A stretch of 64,000 bases of DNA, from NCBI GenBank assembly GCA_019359095.1, contig JAHHHZ010000028.1, forward strand, positions 110,688 to 174,687. The letters are read 5' to 3'. This DNA comes from Pleurocapsa minor HA4230-MV1. GTDB taxonomy: Bacteria > Cyanobacteriota > Cyanobacteriia > Cyanobacteriales > Xenococcaceae. The notes under the pieces are model-generated. The model worked only from the letters and a program-made list of their open reading frames with translations. It had not been told where the DNA came from and searched no databases. Positions 46,274-54,581 of the stretch are shown here, piece after piece (the stretch's first letter is position 1; the number at the start of each line of letters is the position of its first letter). The position numbers and the translations under genes are program-made.

Positions 46274-47575
46274 TTAAGTATCATACTTACGAGGGATTTC
46301 CACTGTAAAAGTTGAACCTTGATTTAAAGTGCTATCAAGCGAAATTTTGCCCCCCATCATTTTAATCAAAGAATTAGTAATCGCTAGACCCAAACCTGTG
46401 CCTGAATGTTGGCGAGTAAAGCTTTGATCCGCTTGACGAAAAGCCTCAAAAATTTTGTCTCGATCTTCTGGAGCAACTCCCACACCTGTATCGCTCACGG
46501 CGATCGCAATTTTAGTTTTGCCTATTTCTTTCACTTGCACCACAATTTGTCCTGATTCGGTAAACTTGATGGCATTAGAAAGTAAATTAATCACAATCCG
46601 TTTAACAAAGTTAGCATCTTGAACGATAAAATTATCTTCTAATTGAATATCAGTAACTAAACTTAGCTGTTTTTCTATGGCTAAAGAGCGTAATTCTTCT
46701 ACTGTTATTCTAGTCAAGTATTTTAAATCAAATGGTTGAGGATTTAGCTCTAATTTGCCTGCCTCAATTTTAGAAAAATCAAGCATTTCGTTAATCATAT
46801 TAAGCAAGTTATTGCTGTTATGAAAAATTCGCTCGACTAAATTCTGCTGTTGTAATGACAAAGGTTCAGTATGCTGACGGAGTAATAGTTGAGAAAACCC
46901 CATGATGGCATTCATTGGCGTGCGTAATTCATGGGACATGGTGGCGAGAAAGTCCGATTTAAGATTATAAGATTCTTGCAGTTTAATATTTTGTAATTTT
47001 ATTTGCTGCTGCTGTCTTTCCAATTCTAAATTTTTAGACAATAATAGTTCATTAGTAGCTCTAAGGCGCTGGTTAGCTAATTTTACTGCCTGTTCTGCCT
47101 GATTAATTCTAATTGCATTGTTAATTGCTTTACTCAAAGTCTTAGGTTCAATTTTTCCTTTCAATAGATAATCTGCTGCCCCAGATTTCATCATTTCAAC
47201 CGCAATTTGTTCATCTCCTTGTCCTGTTAAAACAATGACTGGGAGATTAAAATCGATCTTTTTTAATGTTGCTAATAAGTTTAAGCCATCAACGTCGGGT
47301 AGTAAATAATCTAGTAGAATTAAATCAAAATTATTAATACAATTGTTTTTTTCTGAATTTTCTTCAGCTAGTGAAACGCCAACTAAACAATTGGTTATAG
47401 GTAGGTTATTTTGATGGTTATTGTTTCCTTCAACTAATTTAGCGATCGCTTCTTGACCATTCACTGCTTCTGTTATAAAAGCAGAAAAATTTGCTTTTTT
47501 TAAAGCTCTTTTTACCGTCAACCGATCTACCTCATCATCATCAATTAACAATATTGAAAATTGTTCCTCACTCAT
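46274..47575 (-). CDS. Receiver-histidine kinase hybrid with enlarged receiver
   Basis: 433 aa. The receiver (1-145) has LLIDDDEVDRLTVKRAL and LLDYLLPDVDG. An insert of about 30 residues (EGNNNHQNNLPITNCLVGVSLAEEN...) sits between helix 2 and the acceptor-Asp strand. A coiled coil (about 165-200) leads to HisKA (MSHELRTPMNAIMGF) and an ATPase with GTGLGLAITNSL. 36 bases separate it from the response regulator upstream. Confidence 0.9.
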   Translation of the reverse strand: MSEEQFSILLIDDDEVDRLTVKRALKKANFSAFITEAVNGQEAIAKLVEGNNNHQNNLPITNCLVGVSLAEENSEKNNCINNFDLILLDYLLPDVDGLNLLATLKKIDFNLPVIVLTGQGDEQIAVEMMKSGAADYLLKGKIEPKTLSKAINNAIRINQAEQAVKLANQRLRATNELLLSKNLELERQQQQIKLQNIKLQESYNLKSDFLATMSHELRTPMNAIMGFSQLLLRQHTEPLSLQQQNLVERIFHNSNNLLNMINEMLDFSKIEAGKLELNPQPFDLKYLTRITVEELRSLAIEKQLSLVTDIQLEDNFIVQDANFVKRIVINLLSNAIKFTESGQIVVQVKEIGKTKIAIAVSDTGVGVAPEDRDKIFEAFRQADQSFTRQHSGTGLGLAITNSLIKMMGGKISLDSTLNQGSTFTVEIPRKYDT

Positions 47576-47610
47576 CTTTTAACCACCAATAATATTATCC
47601 TACTAACGAA

Positions 47611-48042
47611 TCAAGGCATTTCACATAAAGCCCAATATTTATTTAATGCCACCATTACTTCCGCAAAGTTATTGAAGGTAACTGGCTTAAGAATATATCC
47701 TGCAACGTTTAAATTATATGCTTCAATGCGGTCTTTATCTTCGTCAGAGGTAGTTAAGACGATCACCGGGGTACGCTTTAATTCCCGATCTTGCCTTAAC
47801 TCTTGCAGAAATTCTAGACCATTCATTTTTGGCATATTAAGGTCTAGTAAGATTAATCTTCTTTTTGCTGGCACGAGTGAAGGTTTTTCGCTTGAAGAGC
47901 GCAACATTGCTAAAGCTTCAATTCCATTACCCGCTAGATAAAGAGGATTAGTAATTTTGTATTTTTTGAACGCACGTTTGACGTTCATAATATCAACTTC
48001 ATCATCCTCTACCAGCAAAATATTGATTATTCTATCTTCCAT
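47611..48042 (-). CDS. Single-domain response regulator
   Basis: 143 aa receiver of the Rcp type: LLVEDDEVDIMNVKRAFKKY, acceptor in LLDLNMPKMNGLEFL, TTSDEDKDR and LKPVTF. Probably the first gene of a three-gene unit with the two hybrid kinases downstream. Confidence 0.92.
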   Translation of the reverse strand: MEDRIINILLVEDDEVDIMNVKRAFKKYKITNPLYLAGNGIEALAMLRSSSEKPSLVPAKRRLILLDLNMPKMNGLEFLQELRQDRELKRTPVIVLTTSDEDKDRIEAYNLNVAGYILKPVTFNNFAEVMVALNKYWALCEMP

Positions 48043-48461
48043 AATTACGTTTTAATGATACATTTAAGGATTAATTTAACTCGATACATTAAGATTATTT
48101 ATTTTTAGTCACATTTATTCTTGCCTATATTTTGGGTTATATTAGTATGATAATCCTTAACAAAAACTTGATTATCGGCTAAAAGTTAGACTTAACTATA
48201 ATGTAAAAAAAGAACATAATAAATTATATTTCTTTAGCTATTCTTAATATTTGAATAGAGCAACTAAAAAAAAGTTTCCAAATTAACTTTAGACTCAAAA
48301 ATAATCAAGCTGCGATCGTAACCCCCAGCTTCTCAACTCGATCCATTTGTTCATTGGTCATTGTAAAGATATACATCTTAAGGACGATGAAATCAAATAT
48401 CAAATATCAGATAGTCTAAAGATAGATAATTGCCGATTAATTTATAGTTTTATCAATCGAA
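48043..48461. other. Intergenic region between divergent regulator genes
   Basis: About 420 AT-rich bases holding the leaders of the minus-strand regulator unit and the plus-strand LuxR-type regulator. One isolated GCGATCG at 48313. I see no gene, RNA motif or repeat. Confidence 0.5.
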
Positions 48462-49196
48462 ATGAGTAAAGTTAGCATTGTTTTAATCGAAGATCATGAT
48501 TTAAGTCGCATTGGCTTGTGTGCGGCTCTTAAACAATACGAAGACGTAGAAGTCATCGATAACGCTGCTAACGGTAATGATGGCTTGCAGAAAATAAAAA
48601 CTCATCAACCTGATGTGGCGCTAGTAGACATTGGCTTACCCGACATTGACGGTATCGAAGTCACCCAAAGATTAAAGCAATATCAAGCAGGTAATCCAGA
48701 TTTTAAAACCAAGGTGCTGATGCTGACGATGCACAGTAGTGAAGATTCAGTTATGGCTGCATTTGCTGCTGGTGCAGATTCCTACAGTCTTAAAGATGTC
48801 AGTATGGACAACCTAGTTCAAGCAATCCGTAATACTCATGAAGGAAACGCTTGGATCGATCCAGCGATCGCCCGTATTGTGCTAAAACAAGCTCAAGCTA
48901 GTAAAATTGCCACCAACTCAGCCAACATCTCTTCTCAGGCTATAGATGACACCCAAGCAATTACAGCCGTGGCGGAAGAATATCAGCAATTAATTGAAAC
49001 CTATCCATTGACAGATCGAGAATTAGAGGTTTTAGAGTTAATCGTCGCTGGCTGTAGTAATGCAGATATCTCTGCCAAGCTTTATATTACTGTGGGAACA
49101 GTGAAAACTCACGTCTGTCATATTCTCAATAAATTATGCGCTGATGATCGCACTCAAGCAGCAGTTAGAGCTTTAAGAGCAGGATTAGTTAAATAA
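48462..49196 (+). CDS. NarL/FixJ-type response regulator
   Basis: 244 aa. Receiver 1-125 with EDHDLSRIG and acceptor in ALVDIGLPDIDG. Linker 130-180. LuxR-type HTH at the end: LTDRELEVLELIVAGCSNADISAKLYITVGTVKTHVCHILNKL. A DNA-binding transcription factor; the cognate kinase may be one of the neighbouring hybrids. Confidence 0.93.
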   Translation: MSKVSIVLIEDHDLSRIGLCAALKQYEDVEVIDNAANGNDGLQKIKTHQPDVALVDIGLPDIDGIEVTQRLKQYQAGNPDFKTKVLMLTMHSSEDSVMAAFAAGADSYSLKDVSMDNLVQAIRNTHEGNAWIDPAIARIVLKQAQASKIATNSANISSQAIDDTQAITAVAEEYQQLIETYPLTDRELEVLELIVAGCSNADISAKLYITVGTVKTHVCHILNKLCADDRTQAAVRALRAGLVK

Positions 49197-49412
49197 ATAA
49201 GAAGACAAAGTACTAAATGTCATAGTCAATATTGGTAAAATCCTGTGTAAAATACTGTTTAGCTGTTATTGATTAGCTTAGAGTTTTCTTTCTTCATCAG
49301 AGCAAAGTTTAAAACAACTAACTTAGTCATAATCCAGAACCAGTCTTGTATAAGTGATTTCTTGCCACTTACGAAGGTGCTTCTATGGTGATAGAATCAT
49401 TACTCATGACAA

Positions 49413-49829
49413 ATGCACTCTAACTCAAATAAAAATTTTGATAAGTCATCAGACAATTATCAACCATTAATTCTCATTGTAGATAATGATAATGATAACT
49501 TATTATTTGCCAGCTACATAATTGAATCTATGGGGCTTAACTATGTAGTTACAGATGACAGCGAACAGTGCCTAAACTTGGTAGCAGAATTATTGCCAGA
49601 CATTATTCTATTAGATATTGTTATGCCTAAATTAAATGGGTTAGAAATTGTTAACTTGATTAAACAAGATGCAAGTTTTGCCCATATATCGTTGATTGCA
49701 GTTACGGGATTAACTAAAGCTGAAGATCGAGAAGAGTTAATTTCAGCAGGCTTTAATGATTATCTATGTAAACCATATCTAATTGAAGAGTTAGAAGGTA
49801 AAATTTATCGCCTACTCAATTCTCCTTAG
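49413..49829 (+). CDS. Single-domain response regulator (CheY-like)
   Basis: 138 aa receiver: LIVDNDNDNLLFASYIIESMGL, acceptor in LLDIVMPKLNGLEI, TGLTKAEDREE and CKPYLIEEL. The 3' end overlaps the convergent DUF2294 gene by 14 bases. Confidence 0.9.
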   Translation: MHSNSNKNFDKSSDNYQPLILIVDNDNDNLLFASYIIESMGLNYVVTDDSEQCLNLVAELLPDIILLDIVMPKLNGLEIVNLIKQDASFAHISLIAVTGLTKAEDREELISAGFNDYLCKPYLIEELEGKIYRLLNSP

Positions 49830-50181
49830 GCTTAAATTCAAAAATAGCGATCGCTCCTGTTAAATTATTATTAATAGTTGTATCACTCAAAAAGTCGATC
49901 ACTTTTACATCTAAAACTTCTTCAATGATACTTTGGATTTGAGGATGAATCACATGATCGACTGCCTTTCTTACCTGCTTTGCTAAGCCAAGATAGTCAT
50001 TATCTTTCAGTAGTTTTTCAGGTGAAGTAATAATTCCTTCAAGAATTATGACTAAAGTATTGTCAAACAGTTTGTAAGAGATAGTATCTATTTTTTGATC
50101 GAGCTGTTGTTGATAAATGTCTTCAATTCTTTGAGATAAAAGTGACTTTATTTCATTAAATTTTATCCCCTTGCGTCTCAT
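49816..50181 (-). CDS. DUF2294-family protein
   Basis: 121 aa. The pattern LLSQRIEDIYQQQLDQKIDTISYKLFDNTLVIILEGIITSPEKLL and DVKVIDFLSDTTINNNLTGAIAIFEF matches DUF2294, a small alpha/beta family of unknown function. It is one of two copies in a row and overlaps the response-regulator gene end. Confidence 0.82.
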   Translation of the reverse strand: MRRKGIKFNEIKSLLSQRIEDIYQQQLDQKIDTISYKLFDNTLVIILEGIITSPEKLLKDNDYLGLAKQVRKAVDHVIHPQIQSIIEEVLDVKVIDFLSDTTINNNLTGAIAIFEFKPKEN

Positions 50182-50226
50182 AAATAGTTTTTGCTCCCGC
50201 AGAATATAGATTAGCTTTTTTACCCA

Positions 50227-50688
50227 TCAATTTTTAACCTTGGGAATACTTTCAGGATTTCGTACTGTTGGAGTCTGGCTTAAAATCACAATAATACCAG
50301 TGCGTCCAGTGTCCAAAGTGGCATCACTTAAAATGTCAACTACCTCTACCTCGGCAGTTGTTTCAATCAATTGTTTTAATTCTGGCTGAATAGCATCGTC
50401 AAGATTAGAACGTACTTTCTGCGCTAACTCACTCTTTCCTTCATCTATTAAAATTTTTTCAGCACTAGTAATGGAGTTTTCAATAATTATTGCCAACTTA
50501 GTGCCAAAAAACTGACATGTCACTTTAGAAGGCTGATGTCCTAAGTGTTGACGATAAAATGCTTGAATTTCTTGAGAAAGTTTTCGTTCTAATTGACCAC
50601 AAGTCAGTAAGTTATTTGTCATTGTACTTTGGTTAAATTTTTGACCATTAATTGCAAGCTGTAGTTGGCTATAGTTAGTAGTCGTCAC
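50227..50688 (-). CDS. DUF2294-family protein, second copy
   Basis: 153 aa. Core residues 27-140 align with the previous protein (LSQEIQAFYRQHLGHQPSKVTCQFFGTKLAIIIENSITSAEKIL, then VEVVDILSDATLDTGRTGIIVIL), with extra N- and C-terminal tails. Same strand, 45 bases apart, so probably co-transcribed. Confidence 0.82.
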   Translation of the reverse strand: MTTTNYSQLQLAINGQKFNQSTMTNNLLTCGQLERKLSQEIQAFYRQHLGHQPSKVTCQFFGTKLAIIIENSITSAEKILIDEGKSELAQKVRSNLDDAIQPELKQLIETTAEVEVVDILSDATLDTGRTGIIVILSQTPTVRNPESIPKVKN

Positions 50689-51064
50689 AAGTCACAAGTT
50701 AACAGTGTCTACTCAAAACTTGCTCACTCTAAAGTAGTAATTAGCAATTTTCAAGTAGCAGTTTTTAATAGTTATCTAATTGTTTTATGATAAAAAAACT
50801 ACGAGTTACTATCAATTATCAATGCATTTATATTAATCAATAATATTGGCAATAACTATCCATCAAAAGATATAATTCATTTTTGGTATTGGCAATTTAA
50901 TATCTGAAATATCTGAAATCAAAATAGTTAATTAAGCAAGCCATAGTTAATTACATGATCTATCTTCAGACTGATCTGTTTATCTATATAAAGCAAGATG
51001 TATTAGCAACATTCTCAGTGTAAATTTAAAGCAAGTTAAAAAATAGAGAAAAGCAAATAAATTT
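50689..51064. other. Intergenic region, no feature seen
   Basis: About 375 AT-rich bases between divergent genes. Short direct repeats (CACAAGT, ATCTGAAAT twice) are present but nothing resembling an RNA gene or coding frame. Confidence 0.5.
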
Positions 51065-51247
51065 ATGAATCTTTTATTGCAGATTGCCAGCAATGAACCC
51101 CATTTTCCCTATGCCGCCGTGGCGGTTATGGGTATAGGCTTTGTGGCAGCAGTGACTATTGGTTCAGTCGCTTGGTATAACTCCAAACGTCCCCCAGGTT
51201 GGGAAGATAAAGAGCGTCCAGACATTGTTCCCGAGATTGAAAAGTAA
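51065..51247 (+). CDS. Small single-helix membrane protein
   Basis: 60 aa. Helix about 17-38 (YAAVAVMGIGFVAAVTIGSVAWY), then a conserved-looking cytosolic tail RPPGWEDKERPD. The size and architecture recall small photosynthetic-complex subunits but I cannot name it. The next gene follows 51 bases downstream on the same strand. Confidence 0.75.
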   Translation: MNLLLQIASNEPHFPYAAVAVMGIGFVAAVTIGSVAWYNSKRPPGWEDKERPDIVPEIEK

Positions 51248-51298
51248 TCTTTAGCCAGTTGAATTAACCAATTCTATTTACAAATTAGAGGTAAAAAC

Positions 51299-51604
51299 AT
51301 GGAAAATAAGATTCCTAACGATGGCAATTACGATCGCGGTATCACTCCTTCTGAAACAGCTGCGAGAATGGAAAGAGAGAAAGATAATTTCAAGCAAAAT
51401 CCTGAAGCTGAAGGAGATCTAGATACAACCTCTGGATATACAACAGATCGTGAAGGTTTAGCTAATAATTATGCGATCGAGCCTGAAATGTATTACGAAG
51501 AGCCAGGGGACAGAAAAGAGCAAGAAGAAGCAGATCATGCTGAACGTGTTGAAGAAATAGAAGACGTTAATACTCCTGGTGGTAAAGGTGTCGGTATTGT
51601 TTAG
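51299..51604 (+). CDS. Small acidic hydrophilic protein
   Basis: 101 aa, highly charged and likely disordered: Glu/Asp-rich, no Cys, ending NTPGGKGVGIV. It has a GAGG-containing leader (TTAGAGGTAAAAAC). Probably co-transcribed with the preceding gene and ended by the strong terminator just after. Function unknown; the composition recalls stress or hydrophilin-like proteins. Confidence 0.72.
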   Translation: MENKIPNDGNYDRGITPSETAARMEREKDNFKQNPEAEGDLDTTSGYTTDREGLANNYAIEPEMYYEEPGDRKEQEEADHAERVEEIEDVNTPGGKGVGIV

Positions 51605-51631
51605 GTGACAAAAAATAGAATAGTATACTGT

Positions 51632-51667
51632 GGCTTCAAAACTAAATTTTGAAGCCAATTTTTTTTT
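51632..51667 (+). terminator. Rho-independent terminator
   Basis: Perfect 10-base stem GGCTTCAAAA / TTTTGAAGCC with a 5-base loop, followed by AATTTTTTTTT. It ends the small-protein unit. Confidence 0.92.
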
Positions 51668-51675
51668 AGATCTAT

Positions 51676-51787
51676 ACTAAATCCCCTTTTTACTAATATT
51701 TACTACCCACTACCCACTACCCACTACCCATAAAGCCGATCGCCCTAACTGTCTATCGCTGTCTATCGCTAATTTTGTACGGTTATA
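51676..51787. repeat. TATAGCCGTA-family element, copy 5, inverted
   Basis: Reverse orientation: the right end is GTACGGTTATA (51777-51787) and next inward is GCTAATTTTG. The interior has a doubled CTGTCTATCG unit and CTACCCACTACCCACTAC. The left end is unclear, perhaps near TCTATACTAA at 51671. It lies between the terminator and speA. Confidence 0.65.
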
Positions 51788-51844
51788 GTGAGGATGTTGA
51801 TGAAAATGTCATAATTATGGATGTTGTATTGCAATTAGTTTTTG

Positions 51845-53830
51845 ATGCTCAATAGCCAATCTGAATCGAGTTCTCTGTCTCAAAATGATCGTGATGTAGT
51901 TGATATTCCTTTAGGATCAGATCTTGGTTGGACAGTTAGCGACAGCGAGAAACTGTATAATATCGAGGGATGGGGCGAGCCTTATTTTGCGATTAACCAG
52001 CAGGGAAATGTCACTGTTACTCTCGAAGCAGGGGGCAAACCAATAGAATTATTAGAGATAATTAAATCTCTTGATCAGCAGGGAATTGGCTTACCATTAT
52101 TGATTCGCTTTCCCGATATTTTGGCAGATCGCCTAGCAAGACTACACGACTCTATGGCTAAGGCGATCGCTCGCTATGATTATCAAGGTAATTATCAGGG
52201 AGTTTTCCCAATTAAGTGTAATCAAAACCGTCAATTAATTGAGGCTTTAGTTAACTACGGCAAACCATATCACTTTGGCTTAGAATCAGGATCGAAGCCC
52301 GAATTAACGATTGCTTTGGCTTGTTTGGCATCTGTAAAAGAAGGGCAACCTCTATTGATGTGCAATGGCTACAAGGATCGCGAATATCTAGAAACTGCTC
52401 TTTTAGCCACTAAATTAGGATACAAGCCCATTATTGTGATTGAACAGCCTCCAGAATTGGAGTTACTGATCGCAATTGCTCAAGAATTAAAAATCTCACC
52501 AATCATCGGCTTGCGCGCTAAGTTAAACAGTAAAGGAATTGGCAGATGGGGAGATTCTACAGGCGATCGCGCCAAATTTGGTCTAACCGTAGCAGAAATT
52601 CTGCATATAGTACGTCAGCTAGAAAATATCGGCAAATTAGACTGGTTGCAACTCTTGCATTTTCATATCGGTTCACAGATTTCGGCAATCAGTACAGTCA
52701 AACATGCGATTCGTGAAGCTAGCCAAATCTATGTGCAGCTAGCCAAGCTGGGAGCAAAAATGCAATATCTCAACGTTGGTGGGGGATTAGCGGTAGATTA
52801 TGACGGTTCCAAAACCAATGTTCCCGCTTCCAAAAACTACAATATGCAAAACTACGCTAACGATATTGTGGCGCAGGTTAAAGATGCTTGCGATCAAGCA
52901 GGAGTGATGCACCCTACTTTAGTGAGCGAAAGCGGTAGAGCGATCGCTTCCCATCAGTCAGTGTTGTTATTTGATGTCTTAGGCAAAAGTCAGATCTGCT
53001 ATGAAAATTTATGTCCACCATCACCGACTGCACATTTAGTAATCAAAAACTTTTGGGATACTTATCAAGAAATTAATCACACCAATCTTCAAGAAAGTTA
53101 CCACGATGCAATTGAGTTTAAACAAGAAGCCCTTAGCCTATTCAATTTCGGCTATCTTAGTTTAGTAGAGCGATCGCAAGCAGAAGAACTATACTGGGCT
53201 TGTTGTCGTCAAATTACAGCAATGCTGCAAGACACTGAAGATCTCCCTGATGAATTAGCTTCCTTGCCTCAAGTTATGGCATCTACCTACTACATCAATT
53301 TATCAATCTTTCGCTCAGCTCCCGATAGTTGGGCGATCGATCAGCTATTTCCAATTATGCCCCTTCATCGTCTCCAGGAAAAGCCTAGCGTTAAAGGAGT
53401 TTTAGCAGATATTACCTGCGATAGTGACGGCAAGATCGATAAATTCATCGATCGCCAGCAAACCAAGAATACTCTAGAATTACATCCTCTAGACAGCAAA
53501 TCTCCCGCCCCATATTATCTAGGCATGTTTCTCGTCGGCGCATATCAAGAAATTATGGGTAATCTACACAATCTGTTTGGCGATACCAACGTAGTCCAGA
53601 TTAAGAGTACCTCTAGTGGCTATGAGGTGGAATCAATTGTACGGGGCGATACGATTGAAAAAGTCTTAGAATACGTGCATTACGACAGTAAAGACTTACT
53701 AAAAATCATGAGCAATCAAACTGAAATAGCTCTGCAAAATCAGCAGATTACTCCCGAAGCAGCCCAAAAATTATTGCTAAATTACGCTACCACTCTAAAC
53801 AGCTATACCTATTTAAATTTAAAGATTTAG
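51845..53830 (+). CDS. speA: Biosynthetic arginine decarboxylase
   Basis: PLP enzyme making agmatine from arginine, first step of polyamine synthesis. 661 aa, normal for the family. Seen: YQGVFPIKCNQNRQLIEALV (PLP lysine), HFHIGSQISAISTVKHAIREA, YLNVGGGLAVDYDGSKT and SESGRAIASHQS. The catalytic C-terminal stretch CDSDGKIDKFID is present. A TTG at 51842 directly precedes the ATG used here. Confidence 0.96.
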   Translation: MLNSQSESSSLSQNDRDVVDIPLGSDLGWTVSDSEKLYNIEGWGEPYFAINQQGNVTVTLEAGGKPIELLEIIKSLDQQGIGLPLLIRFPDILADRLARLHDSMAKAIARYDYQGNYQGVFPIKCNQNRQLIEALVNYGKPYHFGLESGSKPELTIALACLASVKEGQPLLMCNGYKDREYLETALLATKLGYKPIIVIEQPPELELLIAIAQELKISPIIGLRAKLNSKGIGRWGDSTGDRAKFGLTVAEILHIVRQLENIGKLDWLQLLHFHIGSQISAISTVKHAIREASQIYVQLAKLGAKMQYLNVGGGLAVDYDGSKTNVPASKNYNMQNYANDIVAQVKDACDQAGVMHPTLVSESGRAIASHQSVLLFDVLGKSQICYENLCPPSPTAHLVIKNFWDTYQEINHTNLQESYHDAIEFKQEALSLFNFGYLSLVERSQAEELYWACCRQITAMLQDTEDLPDELASLPQVMASTYYINLSIFRSAPDSWAIDQLFPIMPLHRLQEKPSVKGVLADITCDSDGKIDKFIDRQQTKNTLELHPLDSKSPAPYYLGMFLVGAYQEIMGNLHNLFGDTNVVQIKSTSSGYEVESIVRGDTIEKVLEYVHYDSKDLLKIMSNQTEIALQNQQITPEAAQKLLLNYATTLNSYTYLNLKI

Positions 53831-53993
53831 TACGGAATTGGAAAAAAAATCTTAAGTCTATCTAGTAAACATCACAGAAAATTTTAAAATATTTAGGTTA
53901 TCACCACAGTTTTTTGTCGCTAAATAATCCCACCTTTACCTTATTAATTCTCTACATTAAACTTGCCATCCACAACTGTGGCACATCAAAACT

Positions 53994-54488
53994 ATGTCAG
54001 ATCCTGGTTTAGAAAAATTGCTACAACGTTTGACGAATAGTTTGACCGAAGATCTGTTGGTTCAAAGCGTAACAGATAATATCAGAAATAAACTTCAGGT
54101 AGATCGCGTGGTTTTGTATTATTTCTATCGTCAGTGGGAGGGAAGAGTGACGTTTGAATCCCTAAGCTCCCATAACTATTCAATCCTGGGTTCGACTGGC
54201 CCTGATGATTGTTTCAATGGTGAATATGCAGCCTGGTATCAAAATGGTCGAGTAAGTGCGATCGCTGATATTGAAACTGCACCGATTGCTGATTGCCATC
54301 GTGACTTTTTACGGGAGATGGGGGTCAAAGCTAATTTAGTTGTACCAGTTGTCCCAAATTCTAACTTATGGGGTTTACTTGTCGCTCATCATTGTCAAAA
54401 CTCCGTTGATTGGTCAGAATCTCAGATAACCATGATGCAGGCGGGAGCAAATACTCTAGCTCGATCCGAGACAATTAGAGGAACATAG
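53994..54488 (+). CDS. Stand-alone GAF domain, candidate DXCF-type cyanobacteriochrome
   Basis: 164 aa, one GAF domain only. It carries both cysteine signatures of dual-Cys cyanobacteriochromes: DDCF at 71-74 and Cys101-His102 in DCHRDFLREMGVKANLVVPV, then LWGLLVAHHC. In known DXCF proteins the second Cys binds the bilin and the first adds reversibly to give blue/green or blue/teal photocycles. Without an output domain it would act through partners, or the Cys may be incidental. The bilin has to be shown. Confidence 0.85.
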   Translation: MSDPGLEKLLQRLTNSLTEDLLVQSVTDNIRNKLQVDRVVLYYFYRQWEGRVTFESLSSHNYSILGSTGPDDCFNGEYAAWYQNGRVSAIADIETAPIADCHRDFLREMGVKANLVVPVVPNSNLWGLLVAHHCQNSVDWSESQITMMQAGANTLARSETIRGT

Positions 54489-54581
54489 TAGTTTAAATAC
54501 AAAAAAAGTTCTAAAAATAAACGATCGCTCTTACCAATCAAGATAGAAAAAGCGATCGCTTTATGATTAACTAACAATCAG

